From Chamaecrista fasciculata (Eukaryota; Streptophyta; Magnoliopsida; Fabales; Fabaceae): 64,000 nt of DNA. Under the pieces are notes generated by a model. That model saw only the letters and a list, made by a program, of their open reading frames with translations, was not told the origin of the DNA and ran no database searches. Location: positions 13,606 to 77,605 of the forward strand of contig QANZ01011436.1 in NCBI GenBank assembly GCA_003254925.1, in the 5' to 3' direction. Below are positions 50,058 through 61,152 of this stretch, in pieces; the first letter of the stretch is position 1, and every line of letters begins with the position of its first letter. A program made the position numbers and the translations under genes.

Positions 50058-52999
50058 AAGTTTGTATAATTTTTTAGTGTGCACTATACTAAGCAGTGCA
50101 TTTTCAGACTTATCTCTACTAGCAACAGCAATTTAAGGGACTTTTCAGGCAATATGAGCTGTGGTTTTCTTAGGGATATGAATGTTTGTTTCTTCTTGCT
50201 GGTGAACTTTTTCTGCTAGTATATGGTGTTTTTCTCATATTGTTTGCTCTCTGACATTTATAATCCCAGACATCAGTAGATCAAGGACTTTTAAGAATGG
50301 AATATTATATTTGAAAGATGGAGTCTTTGATGAGTTATTTGTTTTATGAAGTTTCTAGTACCAGCTAGCTTCATTTACAATTTTACATATAGTAGAATAG
50401 TTTGGGTAGTGCTTTAAAATCTGTCCCCTTTTTTTGTTCAAGCACAAGTCCTTAGAGAAATTTCTGATCTTCGCCAAGTAATTAAATCCATATTGACCAT
50501 GCTTGAGGGACCAAGGTTCAAATGATTTTCATAAGCAGCATCATTCCAAATCCTAGTTAACATCTACAGTACAGACCGATGCCATTCTTGAACTGAATCA
50601 TTTGTAGCCTAGCACTTAATGAGTTAGCATTGATGCATTGTTCAGTTATAGGATCCTCTCAAGTACAATTTCGGTGAAGTTTAGAAAGAGATAGGACTCT
50701 GCACAGAGAGAAAATCTTAGATACCCCAGTTGATCATAAATGAGTGTTGAATTATCTTTCTACTTGCTGTGTTGTTTGTTTTCCTTGTAAAAGGAAGTGA
50801 AAGATGATTGGATTGGACTAATGTGGGACAAGTGCTTCAAAGTTCCAACCTTTAGTTCCTGTAGTAGTGATTATTATGGTTGTTTTTTGTTTTTTATTGA
50901 AGTGTTCACCTGATGATCTGAATCTAAACAAATTTTGTGCCTGGGGCTGATGCTTATGTAGTGGCTGATTTGGAAGTTGAGGACGTAGCAGGGAAAGAAG
51001 AGGATAGAAAAGAAGTTGTGAAGCCTTGACATATTAAGACTGTCATTGCAGTTTTATTGTATGGCCATCGTATAAGTTAAGTAGTAGCTAGCTCTAAGTA
51101 GCACAGCCTAAATAAAACAGAATCAGAAATAAACAGCCTCTATCTTCTGTCTGCACTTGCACTAGCTTATCTTCTAAATTACATGCATCAAATCTTAGAG
51201 CAGATGTAAAATTTTCAGGCCTTGAAAAACAGAGATGATATTTTAAGGTAGTCAAAAGCAAAAGTGTCAAACTCCTAAAACGCATTGGTGAGAGATCTTA
51301 AAAGATGTATGATAAATAGCCAATGCCAGAGCATAGTTGTCAAATTGGGATTCGAATCGTGAATCGTTGAGCTAATTTTTAAATCGTAAATCGAATCGAA
51401 TCGTAGGATTCAGAAATATACTGAATAATAGTCTTAAGTATGTTATATCAATGACAAAAAACTACATAAGTCTCACATAAAGTCATACATGACAAATCAT
51501 AATATTCAACATAAGTTTTGATATGAACAAAAATAAAGAGACACAACTTCCAAGCCTCTAATAACGTTTGACATATAAAATGAATTATTCTAAATTCTAA
51601 TATCATACAATCATTAAGTCATAGATTATTATCATCGTTAGAATCATCAACTCATTAGAGTCATATGTCATGACCATACCTAGGCTTTTTGTTTGGCTCT
51701 GTAGTTAGTATTGTCCATTGGGTCAGCCCGTTATATTTAAATGGGGCATAGTGGAAAGGATCATTAATGAACTGAGTTAAAAATATTTGCTCATTTTGGC
51801 ATGCGGATTAAACATACTGGCCTGTAAACCAATATTTTCTTCTTTATAAAAAAAATTATTTTACTATAATTTGAAAATTATTAATGATATGATGAAAAAA
51901 AATAAAGATATGAAAATTTTCTTGTTTTCTTTTTGGCCATTTGACAATTTTCTTGTTAATTAAGTATAATATTGAAATTTTCATACTTAAAATTATTTGA
52001 TATTATAAATTTATAATGTAAGAAATTTGTTTTATGATTATTTTTATTCTGAAAATTATTTTTTTTAAAAAAAATAATAGTTATATGAAAGAATAATATG
52101 TAAGTAAATAATTAAATAGAAATATAAAAAAGTATATAAAATAATTTTAAAATAAATAAATTAGAAATCCATTTTGGTTACTTTTAATATGCTTATTTTG
52201 ACTTCTTCATTCATTTAATTCAGGCCCAAAAAAACAAACTCATTCATTTAATGGGTTTGTGCCCATTTTTTGTGTAAATTTTTGTTTGAGATAGTTTAGC
52301 TTCAATCTACACACAAGGGTTACTTTCTTTCTTACTTTCTAATTTGCAGTTCTCGAAGGCCAATCTAGATATAAGGTCCATTGAGCCCAAATTACTGGAT
52401 GTATCGTCAATCGGATTGCATTTCTGTTAGCCCATTTGTGTTCCATTTACTAGTGGATCTTTATGTAACCACAAAGAAAAATATTACATTCATTATATTA
52501 AAATTTGATTCTTTTTATAAAAAAATATACCACTCAATTGTTTAATATTTTAAGTTTATAATTTAGTAATGAGAATCATTGCAAGAACTGAACATTTAGT
52601 GTACTTAAATAATAGAGAGATCAACTTGTTGTGGAGAATTAGGAATGCATGCTTTTCATGAGTTAAATTATTAATATTTGAACGCACAAGTTGTATCTTA
52701 GAGATAATACATACACACATGTTAAAGTGAAGAGAGAGAAGCATCTAAGAGATGGAATGAAAGAGAGAAGGCAAAATTGTACTTTTGGTCTCATGTCTTT
52801 TGTTTAGGTCTCAATTTGATCACATATCTTTAGGTCAGGTTACAGAAATGATTCTATATCTTGTGGTTAAGTTGTATAATTTGTCACATATTTTTGTAAA
52901 AAAAAAATATATATATATTGCGGGACTAACGGTAAAACTTTTTGTAAAGATATAAGATAAAATTTGTAGCAAAAAAGAATATAAAACCATATTAGACCA
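50058..52999. other. GFT1 3' region and AT-rich intergenic DNA
   Basis: The GFT1 3' UTR probably covers the first 250 bp or more. A stretch at 51336-51420 with GTTGTCAAATTGGGATTCGAATCG looks like one end of a common plant repeat. 51790-52990 is very AT-rich. No gene is seen. Confidence 0.45.
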
Positions 53000-53134
53000 A
53001 TTTTATATTGAGTAAACTCCCAAATTGGTCCCCGAATTATTGGGTCGCTGACAGATTGGTCCCTGATTTATGGAAATTGACAAATAGGTCCCCGAATTTT
53101 ACTAACGTTAGTCAAATTGGTCCCTGAAGCCGTT

Positions 53135-53173
53135 AACTGCTGACGTGGCACGTTAAGTGCCACGTCAGCAGTT
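53135..53173. repeat. 39-bp palindrome inside the left TIR
   Basis: AACTGCTGACGTGGCAC pairs with GTGCCACGTCAGCAGTT around a 5-base centre. It contains TGACGTGG/CCACGTCA, the core bound by bZIP factors. The same palindrome is at 55737-55775 in the right TIR. Confidence 0.85.
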
Positions 53174-53323
53174 GGAAAACTAAAAAAAAAAGCCAACTGT
53201 GCGTGCCACTTCAGCATTAATAATAAAAAAAATATTTCATTCAAAATTCAAATAGGTCCCTCAGTTATATTTTTATCTCATTATTCTCAATTTCCCCACT
53301 TTTTCATCATCTTCATTCATTTT

Positions 53324-53509
53324 AGTCCCAAATCCTCAAAACAAAATTGTTAAATGTCCCAAAACTCTTCCAAACATTCCAGTTTAGTCCCAAATCCTCA
53401 AAATAAAATTGTAAAATGTTCCAAAACTCTTCCAAACATTCCAGTTTAGTCCCAAATCCTCAAAATAAAATTGTAAAATGTCCCAAAACTCTTCCAAACA
53501 TTCCAGTTT
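53324..53509. repeat. Three 62-bp tandem units in the foldback arm
   Basis: The units start at 53324, 53386 and 53448, each beginning AGTCCCAAATCCTCAAAA. Related inverted units occur on the right side (55100-55410), next to the large gap. Confidence 0.9.
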
Positions 53510-53525
53510 AGTCCTTAAAAGTATT

Positions 53526-54210
53526 AAAAACCCTAAACCCTAAACCCCAAACCCTAAACCCTAAACCCTAAATCCTAAAATCCTAAACTCCAAACCCTAA
53601 AACCTAAACCCTAAACCCTAAAACCCTAAAATCCTAAAATTGTAAAGTGTCCCAAAATTCTTCTAAACATTTCAATTTAGTCCTTCAACTCTAAAACCTC
53701 AAACCCTAGAACCCCAAATCCCAAACCCAAAACTCTAAAACCCCAAACCCTAAACCCTAAAATCCCAAACCCCAAATCCTAAAATCCCAAACCCCAAATC
53801 CTAAAACCTTAAACCCTAAATTGTAAAACCCCAAACCCTAAAATTCCAAACCCCAAACCCCAAAACCCCAAACCCTAAAATCCTAAACCCTAAACCCTAA
53901 AATCATAAACCCTAAAATCCTAAAATTGTAAAGTGTCCCAAAATTCTTCCAAACATTTCAATTTAGTCCTTAAACTCTAAAACTCCAAATCTTAGAACTC
54001 CAAACCCCAAACCCTAAAACCCCAAACCCCAAACCCTAAACTCTAAAACCCCAACCCCCAAAATCCCAAACCCAAAACCCTAAAACCCAAAACCCCAAAC
54101 CTAGATCCTAAAATCCCATACCCCAAACTCTAAAGCCCTAAACCCTAAACCCCCAAACTCTAAAACCTCAAACCCCAAACACAAACCCTAAACTCTAAAA
54201 CCCCAAATCA
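53526..54210. repeat. Degenerate CCCTAAA array (left arm)
   Basis: Dozens of CCCTAAA, CCCCAAA, TCCTAAA and CTCTAAA heptamer variants occupy this stretch. The exact heptamer is the plant telomere unit in C-strand orientation. The degree of variation is high, unlike a terminal array. Confidence 0.85.
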
Positions 54211-54349
54211 TCATAATTGTGACTGTATATTAAAGTTCAACAATTGTGACGTGCAACGGTATTATTCAAATCAGTCCCCGAATTTATCAAAATAGTTCAA
54301 TATGTTAGACAAATTGGTCCTCTAATTAAATGAATAGATAATAAACCAA

Positions 54350-55300
54350 AGAATTTAGGGTATGGGATTTTAAGGTTTTGGGTTTTAGAGTTTGGGGTTT
54401 GGGGTTTTAGGTTTTAGGGTTTTGGGGTTCAAGGTTCAGGGTTTGGGATTTTAGGGTTTGGGGTTTAGGTTTGAGTTTGGGGTTTGGGGTTTAGGGTTTT
54501 AGAGTTTAGGGTATGGGATTTTAGGGTTTGGGGTTGTAGAGTTTAGGGTTTAAGGTTTTAGGATTTGGGGTTTGGTATTTTAGGGTTTGGGGTTTTATAA
54601 TTTAGGGTTTAAGGTTTTAGGATTTGGGGTTTGGGATTTTAGGATCTAGGTTTGGGGTTTTGGGTTTGGGATTTTGGGGGTTTGGGTTTTAGAGTATAGG
54701 ATTTGGGGTTTGGAGTTCTAAGATTTGGGGTTTTAGAGTTTAAGGACTAAATTGAAATGTTTGGAAGAATTTTGGGACACTTTACAATTTTAGGATTTTA
54801 GGGTTTTAGGGTTTATGATTTTAGGGTTTAGGATTTTATGGTTTGGGATTTTGGGGTTTGGGGTTTGGGATTTTAGGGTTTAGGGTTTGGGGTTTTAGAG
54901 TTTTGGGTTTGGGATTTGGGGTTCTAGGGTTTGAGGTTTTAGAGTTGTAGGACTAAATTGAAATGTTTAGAAGAATTTTGGGACACTTTACAATTTTAGG
55001 ATTTTAGGGTTTTAGGGTTTAGGGTTTAGGTTTTAGGGTTTGGAGTTTAGGATTTTAGGATTTAGGGTTTGGGGTTTAGGGTTTAAGGTTTAGGGTTTTT
55101 AATACTTTTAAGGACTAAAGTGGAATGTTTGGAAGAGTTTTGGGACATTTTACAATTTTATTTTGGNTTGAAGGACTAAATTGAAATGTTTAGAAGAATT
55201 TTGGGACACTTTACAATTTTAGGATTTTAGGGTTTTAGGGTTTGGAGTTTAGGATTTTAGAATTTAGGGTTTAGGGTTTAGGGTTTAGTGTTTTTAATAC
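54350..55300. repeat. Degenerate TTTAGGG array (right arm)
   Basis: This is the inverted counterpart of the left array, with TTTAGGG, TTTGGGG and TTTAGGA variants. TTGAAATGTTTGGAAGAATTT-type blocks interrupt it at intervals. Confidence 0.85.
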
Positions 55301-55417
55301 TTTTAAGGACTAAACTGGAATGTTTGAAGGAGTTTTGGGACATTTTACAATTTTATTTTGGGGATTTGGGACTAAACTGGAATGTTTGGAAGAGTTTTGA
55401 GACATTTTACAATTTTA

Positions 55418-55728
55418 NNNNNNNNNNNNNNNNNNNNNNNNNNNNNNNNNNNNNNNNNNNNNNNNNNNNNNNNNNNNNNNNNNNNNNNNNNNNNNNNNNN
55501 NNNNNNNNNNNNNNNNNNNNNNNNNNNNNNNNNNNNNNNNNNNNNNNNNNNNNNNNNNNNNNNNNNNNNNNNNNNNNNNNNNNNNNNNNNNNNNNNNNNN
55601 NNNNNNNNNNNNNNNNNNNNNNNNNNNNNNNNNNNNNNNNNNNNNNNNNNNNNNNNNNNNNNNNNNNNNNNNNNNNNNNNNNNNNNNNNNNNNNNNNNNN
55701 NNNNNNNNNNNNNNNNNNNNNNNNNNNN
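55418..55728. other. Assembly gap (311 N)
   Basis: The gap sits between a 62-bp-type unit and the inner edge of the right TIR, where the left half holds its tandem units. The gap length may be a placeholder. Confidence 0.95.
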
Positions 55729-55910
55729 AGTTTTTCAACTGCTGACGTGGCACTTAACGTGCCACGTCAGCAGTTAACGGCTTCAGGGACCAATTTGACT
55801 AACGTTAGTAGAATTCGGGGACCTATTTGTCAATTTCCATAAATCAGGGACCAATCTGTCAGCGATCCAATAATTCGGGGACCAGTTTGAGAGTTTACTC
55901 ATTTTATATT

Positions 55911-58900
55911 TGACTGAAAAATATTAGATCAAGAGTGAGTTTTAACATAGAGGAAATAATAGAATAGTGAGGGAGATGAGAATGAGGAGATATTTGATAC
56001 AAGTAAGGGATGTAGGTAATGAAGCATTGCTTTCCATGTTGTTGGGGGTGAGTGACTTTTGTGAATGATTTGGGAGATGCAATATTATAACGTGACGGTG
56101 TCAGCATAAAGAACGGAGTGGAGGCAAATTATGGAGTTGTCTGTCCCCAAACACAACACGTTCTCACTCACTCTCTTCTTACCCCACCATTTACCAAACC
56201 AATCCCATCCTTCCAACGTAATTTCATGCTTTCCTTTTCCTTTCCTTTCAGGTTATACCATTTAACCTACACCTTAGTACTTGTTTCTTCTTCACTTCAC
56301 TTAGCATTCAAGACTTCTCGCTTCTAAATACAAGTCACAAGTTTCAAACTTGTTAAACAATCATTGATCATATGGTCTTGATATTACACTGGCTCACTAC
56401 CCTCATATCTAGGGCGAGTGAGCTTTCTACAAGTGTGAACTCCATTCCACACTAACCTCAAATAACTCACTTCTCACATATTTCATCGTTGACTTTACTA
56501 TTGGAGATACTTCATTAAACGAGAAGAAGTTTTCCTTGTAAACTATTTTGAATTTTAAGTACTCCATCTCAATTCACTCTAACTATTGAACCAAGTTATT
56601 GGCCATCAAGTCTAAATACTAGTGATACAAATAAAATAAAAAAAAGTTTACTATTTGGTCCTTATATTTATGTTTTCTAATATATTTTAATTCCTTTCTC
56701 ATGGCATTCAATTACATTTTACAAACCTTCTTGATTTCCACACACACACACACATACTCTGTTTTAACCACTAATGTGTCCTCCTTCTATGTCCCCAACA
56801 CACCCTGCTGCTCCTCCATGCTTTCCACATTCCTAAATGGTCCCCTATTCATTCCCCCATGTTTCACTCCTAGGACCACTTTTTACACTTCGCATTTACT
56901 TTATTTATCTCTGCTCTCTAATCAATTCTTAAAAACCCAATCAGGCAATGCATCAAATAAACCTCTCTCTCTTCCATCCCCAGCACCCCAATTCTTTATA
57001 ATCCTCATTTTGGGCGTTTTGGGGTCGGATATGGTCCCTATAATATATAACTTGTTTATTTACTTGTTTTTTATTTTATTTTTCATCTCTGGACCACGTC
57101 AATCGTCTATGCCAGAAATGGCCTTTCACCTATTTGGATTGGCATAACTAGTTTAATGGTTTTTTTATGAATATCTTACAGAATCATGTGTTTCTCTCTC
57201 ATCCTATATTATACATTTATACCCTATGACCTCTTACCATCAAAACTAAACTCTATTGATCTTTGTCTCTCTCTCTCCTCTCAATAATTGCCTAATATTT
57301 TAAGCTTAAACTTTTATGGCCTCTTCCCAGTTCATAGGATGATAGAGAATATGAACACTTGAATTTGTGCTTGGGCCATTGTGAATAACACCAAAAGTCC
57401 TACATACTAAACTCCTAAGGACATCAGAATTTGACCATAACAATAACAAACCCTGTTTCCAAATTGACTCATCAGTACTGGGTTAGTAAACATATTGATG
57501 ATTGATCCCCCTCTAATCCAATTCTTAATTTCATATTATTATATGAATATGATGCCTGAATCTCTACGTCTTCGTGAGAGAGATAGATTGGGGGTTCATG
57601 GTTTAGGGTACACAGATAGTCCTTCTCTCTCTCTGTCTCTCTCTCTCTCTCTCAATCCCACAATACAAGTGTTTTTTAATATAATGCCATGGCAGGCTGG
57701 GGTGCCCCACATTTTTCAAGTTGCAAAGTTGTGAATATCGTAGATGAAATTAATTAATGAGTAATGACTAGTTTAATCTATCCTGGGCTTGATTGTGATA
57801 TGAAATCACATACTTTAATCTCTTGTTAACTTCAAATGATGTTGGGTGCAGATATTTATTATTGATTTAGCAGCAATTATACCTGTAGATGCCTCAGTAT
57901 GACACATGGCTCTGAGAGGAATATTCTAAATCACAATGACATCATGCCCAATAAAAGAAATACAGTACTTTTGCGGTACCTAACAATGAGCCACACATTA
58001 CTAAACTATTTTTTTCTTCAATAATAAGTGTAATTACAGAGGTACTTGCAAAATGGAACCCCTAAATTGGAAAAATCCATTGACCTGTGAAACTGGAGAA
58101 GGAGTTTGAAGGGAAGCTAAAGTGTTCACTATGTGAATAAGGGCATTGCAGAAAGCATGTTAATTTATTAACTGAAGGAAAAGACAAGAGCATGAAATGA
58201 GTGCAATGTTCAAGACTTTCCATTTCCATGAGGAGGCATACACAGGGACTAGATGGAGCTGCAAAGTCTTTAAAAGGCTTTTGGATGAATATTATTGGGA
58301 GAGAGGAATAAATAGGGAGGACAATGACAATTTTTTTTTTTCTTTTGGGCTGACAATGACAATTTAACCTCAGCTTATAATTAGGCTCAAAAAAAGGGGA
58401 TTTTGGGGATATATACGACTCTTAACATAGACTGCAAAATGATTAAGAGGAGGTGGGTGAGAGTGACAATGTTTGGATTTGGTGCACCAAAAGGGATCAT
58501 GATTCTGCAATTAGTGTGTCACAGAGAATGAGCTTAGTGATTAGATAATGTGGGAACTGGGAAACTCTTAAAATGACCCTTCAACCTCTGGATACAAAAA
58601 TAATGTGATTTTGTCTTCCCATATTTAAAAGGTTGTTGCCTTATTTGATGGCTGGGGTTCCAAATTTAGGGTTGCATGATGTACACACACAGAGTACTAA
58701 AAATGAAATGGTGAAGGTGGTGGTGGGTGGTGGTGCATGTGATGTGAATGAGATTTACTTTTAGTTATTAGTGGTTAGAAAGTTATTAATGAATAATGAA
58801 GATGGATGATGGATGGATATTCTGTTGATTGAGTCAGTCAGGTGAACTCGAGTAATTCACTGTTTTTACAGAGTTTTTGGTACTCCTATGGCCCCTGCTG

Positions 58901-59461
58901 GCCACAGAAATGCAGAAATACTCCTTCTCTCTCTCTCTCTCTCTCTAGAGCCAAGTTTAAGGGCCATAGCCATACCACTTGTTTAGGTCAGTCCCAAATC
59001 CCAAGAGGGGGATTGTGCAGCAGCATGTAGGGTAGGGGTCCTTGTTTAGGTTATTAGGTTACTTTGTAGGCAGCATGGTCATTTCATTCGGGCACATTAC
59101 CTCTCAGATTAGGGTAGCTATGAGTTTGTAATACTTATAGTATGAATGAGTGAGTATCCATCTATCTATCTATCAATTTGATGGATGGATGGATAGCAAC
59201 ACCTCATTGTCATACATATATATCATACTTGCATTGTCACCCCTTCACCTTTTCACCCTCCTCCTCTCTCTCTCTCTCTCTCTCTCATTCACTCACAATC
59301 AGAAATCAGAATCTCCCTCTCTCTCCTCTTTTTCATCACTCACTTTTCACTCTCAAATCAAATCTCAAGACCTACTCACTCATACTCACTTACTCTGTCT
59401 TGCAAACATAAAACCCATCTATCTCCTTCTCTTTCTTCCTCTCTCTATCATTTCTCCCACT
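55911..59461 (+). promoter_or_regulatory. Upstream region of the DELLA-family gene
   Basis: 3.5 kb with no convincing gene. A 148-codon frame at 56701-57147 is AT/CT-rich and looks like noise. CT/GA microsatellites lie at about 57619-57654, 58924-58948 and 59262-59286; such GA tracts are known targets of BBR/BPC factors. The last tract lies in the probable leader. A (TCTA)n/(TGGA)n stretch at 59158-59195 is also present. Confidence 0.4.
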
Positions 59462-59521
59462 ATGATCGACGAACCCCACCACCCCACATACCCCACTCCA
59501 ATTCAACTTTCAGACTCGTGA
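59462..59521 (+). promoter_or_regulatory. 19-codon uORF before the DELLA-family start
   Basis: ATG at 59462 opens a Pro/His-rich 19-codon frame that stops at 59519-59521, 41 nt before the main ATG. The context around this ATG is weaker than that of the main one, which has G at +4. It could reduce translation of the main frame if the transcript starts upstream. Confidence 0.45.
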
Positions 59522-59562
59522 ATTTATATTATCAACCCAACCCCTGTTTTCCTCTCTCCTTC

Positions 59563-61152
59563 ATGGGTACCTTCGATCCCTCTCCCGTCGCTTCCTCCTC
59601 CACTTCCTCCGGTTCTAAAACCCCCGAGATGGACGGCCTCCTCGCCGGCGCCGGCTACAAGGTCCGCTCCTCCGAGCTCCACCAAGTCGCCCGCCGTCTC
59701 GAGCGTCTCGAAAACGTCATCGTTAACTCCGCCGCCGACATTTCTCAACTCGCCTCCGATACTGTTCACTACGACCCCTCCGATATCGGCTCTTGGGTCG
59801 ACACTCTCCTCACCGAATTGAACCAGACCGTTTCCCTACCGTCTGATCTATCGGACCTTCCAGATCTTCCCACCGGTCCTCCTCTCGATCAAACCGCCGC
59901 CGTTGATAATAATCAATGGTTGGTCGATTACAAAATTCCCCCAAATCAGAACAACCAGCAGCTTCAGCAATTAACGGTTGTAGCGTCCATGGAGGAAGAT
60001 TCAGGGATTAGATTAGTCCATATGCTCATGACCTGCGCCGATTCCCTCCAACGCGGCGAGCTCGCTCTCGCCGGCTCGCTAATCGATGACATGCAAGCCT
60101 TGCTGGTCCACGTCAACACCGGATGCGGCATCGGAAAAGTCGCCGGATACTTCATCGACGCCCTCAGCCGCCGGATCTTCTCGCCGCCGGGAATTACCTC
60201 CGCCGTCGTCTCCTCCTGTACTGGTTCTCCTTACGAAGACGAGGTTCTGTATCATCACTACTACGAGGCCTGTCCCTACCTCAAGTTCGCTCACTTCACG
60301 GCGAATCAAGCCATCCTCGAGGCCTTCAACGGCCACGATTGCGTCCACGTCATCGACTTCAACCTAATGCACGGCCTTCAATGGCCGGCTCTCATCCAAG
60401 CCCTCGCCCTCCGTCCCGGTGGTCCTCCGTTGCTCCGCCTCACCGGCATTGGCCCTCCGTCGCCGGACGGCCGCGACACCCTCCGCGAAATCGGGCTGCG
60501 GCTCGCGGAGTTGGCTCGCTCGGTCAACGTCCGATTCGCCTTCCGCGGCGTCGCCGCGTCGCGGCTGGAAGATGTGAAGCCGTGGATGCTCCAGGTTAGC
60601 CCGAAAGAAGCCGTGGCTGTGAACTCCATCATGCAGCTCCACCGCCTCCTCGGATCCGACCCGAGCCGAGAACCCGCCATCGACGTAGTCTTAACTTGGA
60701 TCCGAAACCTGAACCCGAAAATCATGACGGTGGTGGAACAAGAAGCAGACCACAATCAAACCGGATTCTTAGACCGGTTCACGGAAGCCCTGTATTATTA
60801 CTCCACCATGTTCGACTCGTTGGAGGCTTGCTCGCTCCAGCCGGATAAAGCCTTAGCCGAGATATACATACAGAAAGAGATATGCAACGTGGTGTGCTGT
60901 GAGGGACCGGCTCGGCTCGAGAGACACGAGCCGCTGGCTAAGTGGAGAGATCGGCTCGGAAAAGCCGGGTTCAGGGCTTTGCATTTGGGTTCAAATGCTT
61001 TCAAACAAGCAAGTATGTTGTTGACTCTGTTTTCGGCTGAGGGATATTGCGTGGAAGAGAACGAAGGATGCTTGACTTTAGGATGGCATAGCCGACCTCT
61101 CATTGCGGCTTCGGCTTGGCAAGCCGTTCCTCACTTTGGAGCCACGGCTTGA
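59563..61152 (+). CDS. DELLA-family GRAS regulator with DGLLA motif
   Basis: Intronless, 529 residues. The N-terminal GA-perception region is present but altered: M-D-G-L-L-A at 23-28 replaces D-E-L-L-A, the second motif reads L-E-R-L-E (46-50), and T-V-H-Y-D-P-S-D (67-74) replaces V-H-Y-N-P. The GRAS domain is complete, with LHRI, V-H-V-I-D at about 265-270, LHRII, a PFYRE region, and a SAW end (W-H-S-R-P-L-I-A-A-S-A-W). DELLA proteins sit in the nucleus and hold back growth through PIFs, BZR1 and others until GID1-gibberellin triggers SCF-SLY1 degradation. The DELLA motif changes may alter GID1 binding. The frame opens at a GTG (59518), but the first ATG is at 59563. GC content is much higher than in the flanks. 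I recall DGLLA-type members in several eudicots. Confidence 0.92.
   Translation: MGTFDPSPVASSSTSSGSKTPEMDGLLAGAGYKVRSSELHQVARRLERLENVIVNSAADISQLASDTVHYDPSDIGSWVDTLLTELNQTVSLPSDLSDLPDLPTGPPLDQTAAVDNNQWLVDYKIPPNQNNQQLQQLTVVASMEEDSGIRLVHMLMTCADSLQRGELALAGSLIDDMQALLVHVNTGCGIGKVAGYFIDALSRRIFSPPGITSAVVSSCTGSPYEDEVLYHHYYEACPYLKFAHFTANQAILEAFNGHDCVHVIDFNLMHGLQWPALIQALALRPGGPPLLRLTGIGPPSPDGRDTLREIGLRLAELARSVNVRFAFRGVAASRLEDVKPWMLQVSPKEAVAVNSIMQLHRLLGSDPSREPAIDVVLTWIRNLNPKIMTVVEQEADHNQTGFLDRFTEALYYYSTMFDSLEACSLQPDKALAEIYIQKEICNVVCCEGPARLERHEPLAKWRDRLGKAGFRALHLGSNAFKQASMLLTLFSAEGYCVEENEGCLTLGWHSRPLIAASAWQAVPHFGATA

Larger units (their letters stand above)
53010..55900. mobile_element. 2.9-kb foldback Mutator-like element with telomere-like arms
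   Basis: The terminal inverted repeats of about 170 bp match at nearly every base (GAGTAAACTC, TTGGTCCCTGATTTATGG and more). The direct repeat ATTTTATATT lies outside both ends (53000-53009 and 55901-55910), fitting a Mutator-like insertion with a 9-10 bp duplication. Inside, the left half is made of CCCTAAA-like heptamers and the right half of TTTAGGG-like heptamers, with blocks such as TTTTGGGACACTTTACAATTT also inverted between halves. The whole element is thus one giant palindrome. 311 N at 55418-55728 and one N at 55167 break the right half. No transposase frame is seen. Confidence 0.8.

Noticed and set aside
50962-51029. A possible second GFT1 exon: donor GGTAAAC in the last codons could join an acceptor at TTATGTAG and add an acidic 22-residue tail in frame.
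   Set aside because: The unspliced end G-K-L-A-S matches the usual GFT1 C-terminus, the acceptor has a poor pyrimidine tract, and the gene is otherwise intronless.
51336-51420. TTCGAATC-rich stretch as a possible tRNA B box.
   Set aside because: No A box or cloverleaf can be formed; it looks like the end of a dispersed repeat.
53526-55300. A true interstitial telomere or chromosome fusion point.
   Set aside because: The arrays are highly degenerate and sit symmetrically inside TIRs with a target duplication, so a transposon origin fits better.
55288-55842. Frames of more than 110 codons across the large gap.
   Set aside because: They exist only because N codons cannot give stops.
56701-57147. 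A 148-codon frame with ATG upstream of the DELLA-family gene.
   Set aside because: Low-complexity composition, no recognisable domain, and no splice or promoter context.
60123-60599. Overlapping Arg/Pro-rich frames within the DELLA-family gene on both strands.
   Set aside because: They are shadows of a GC-rich coding exon; the GRAS frame explains the region.
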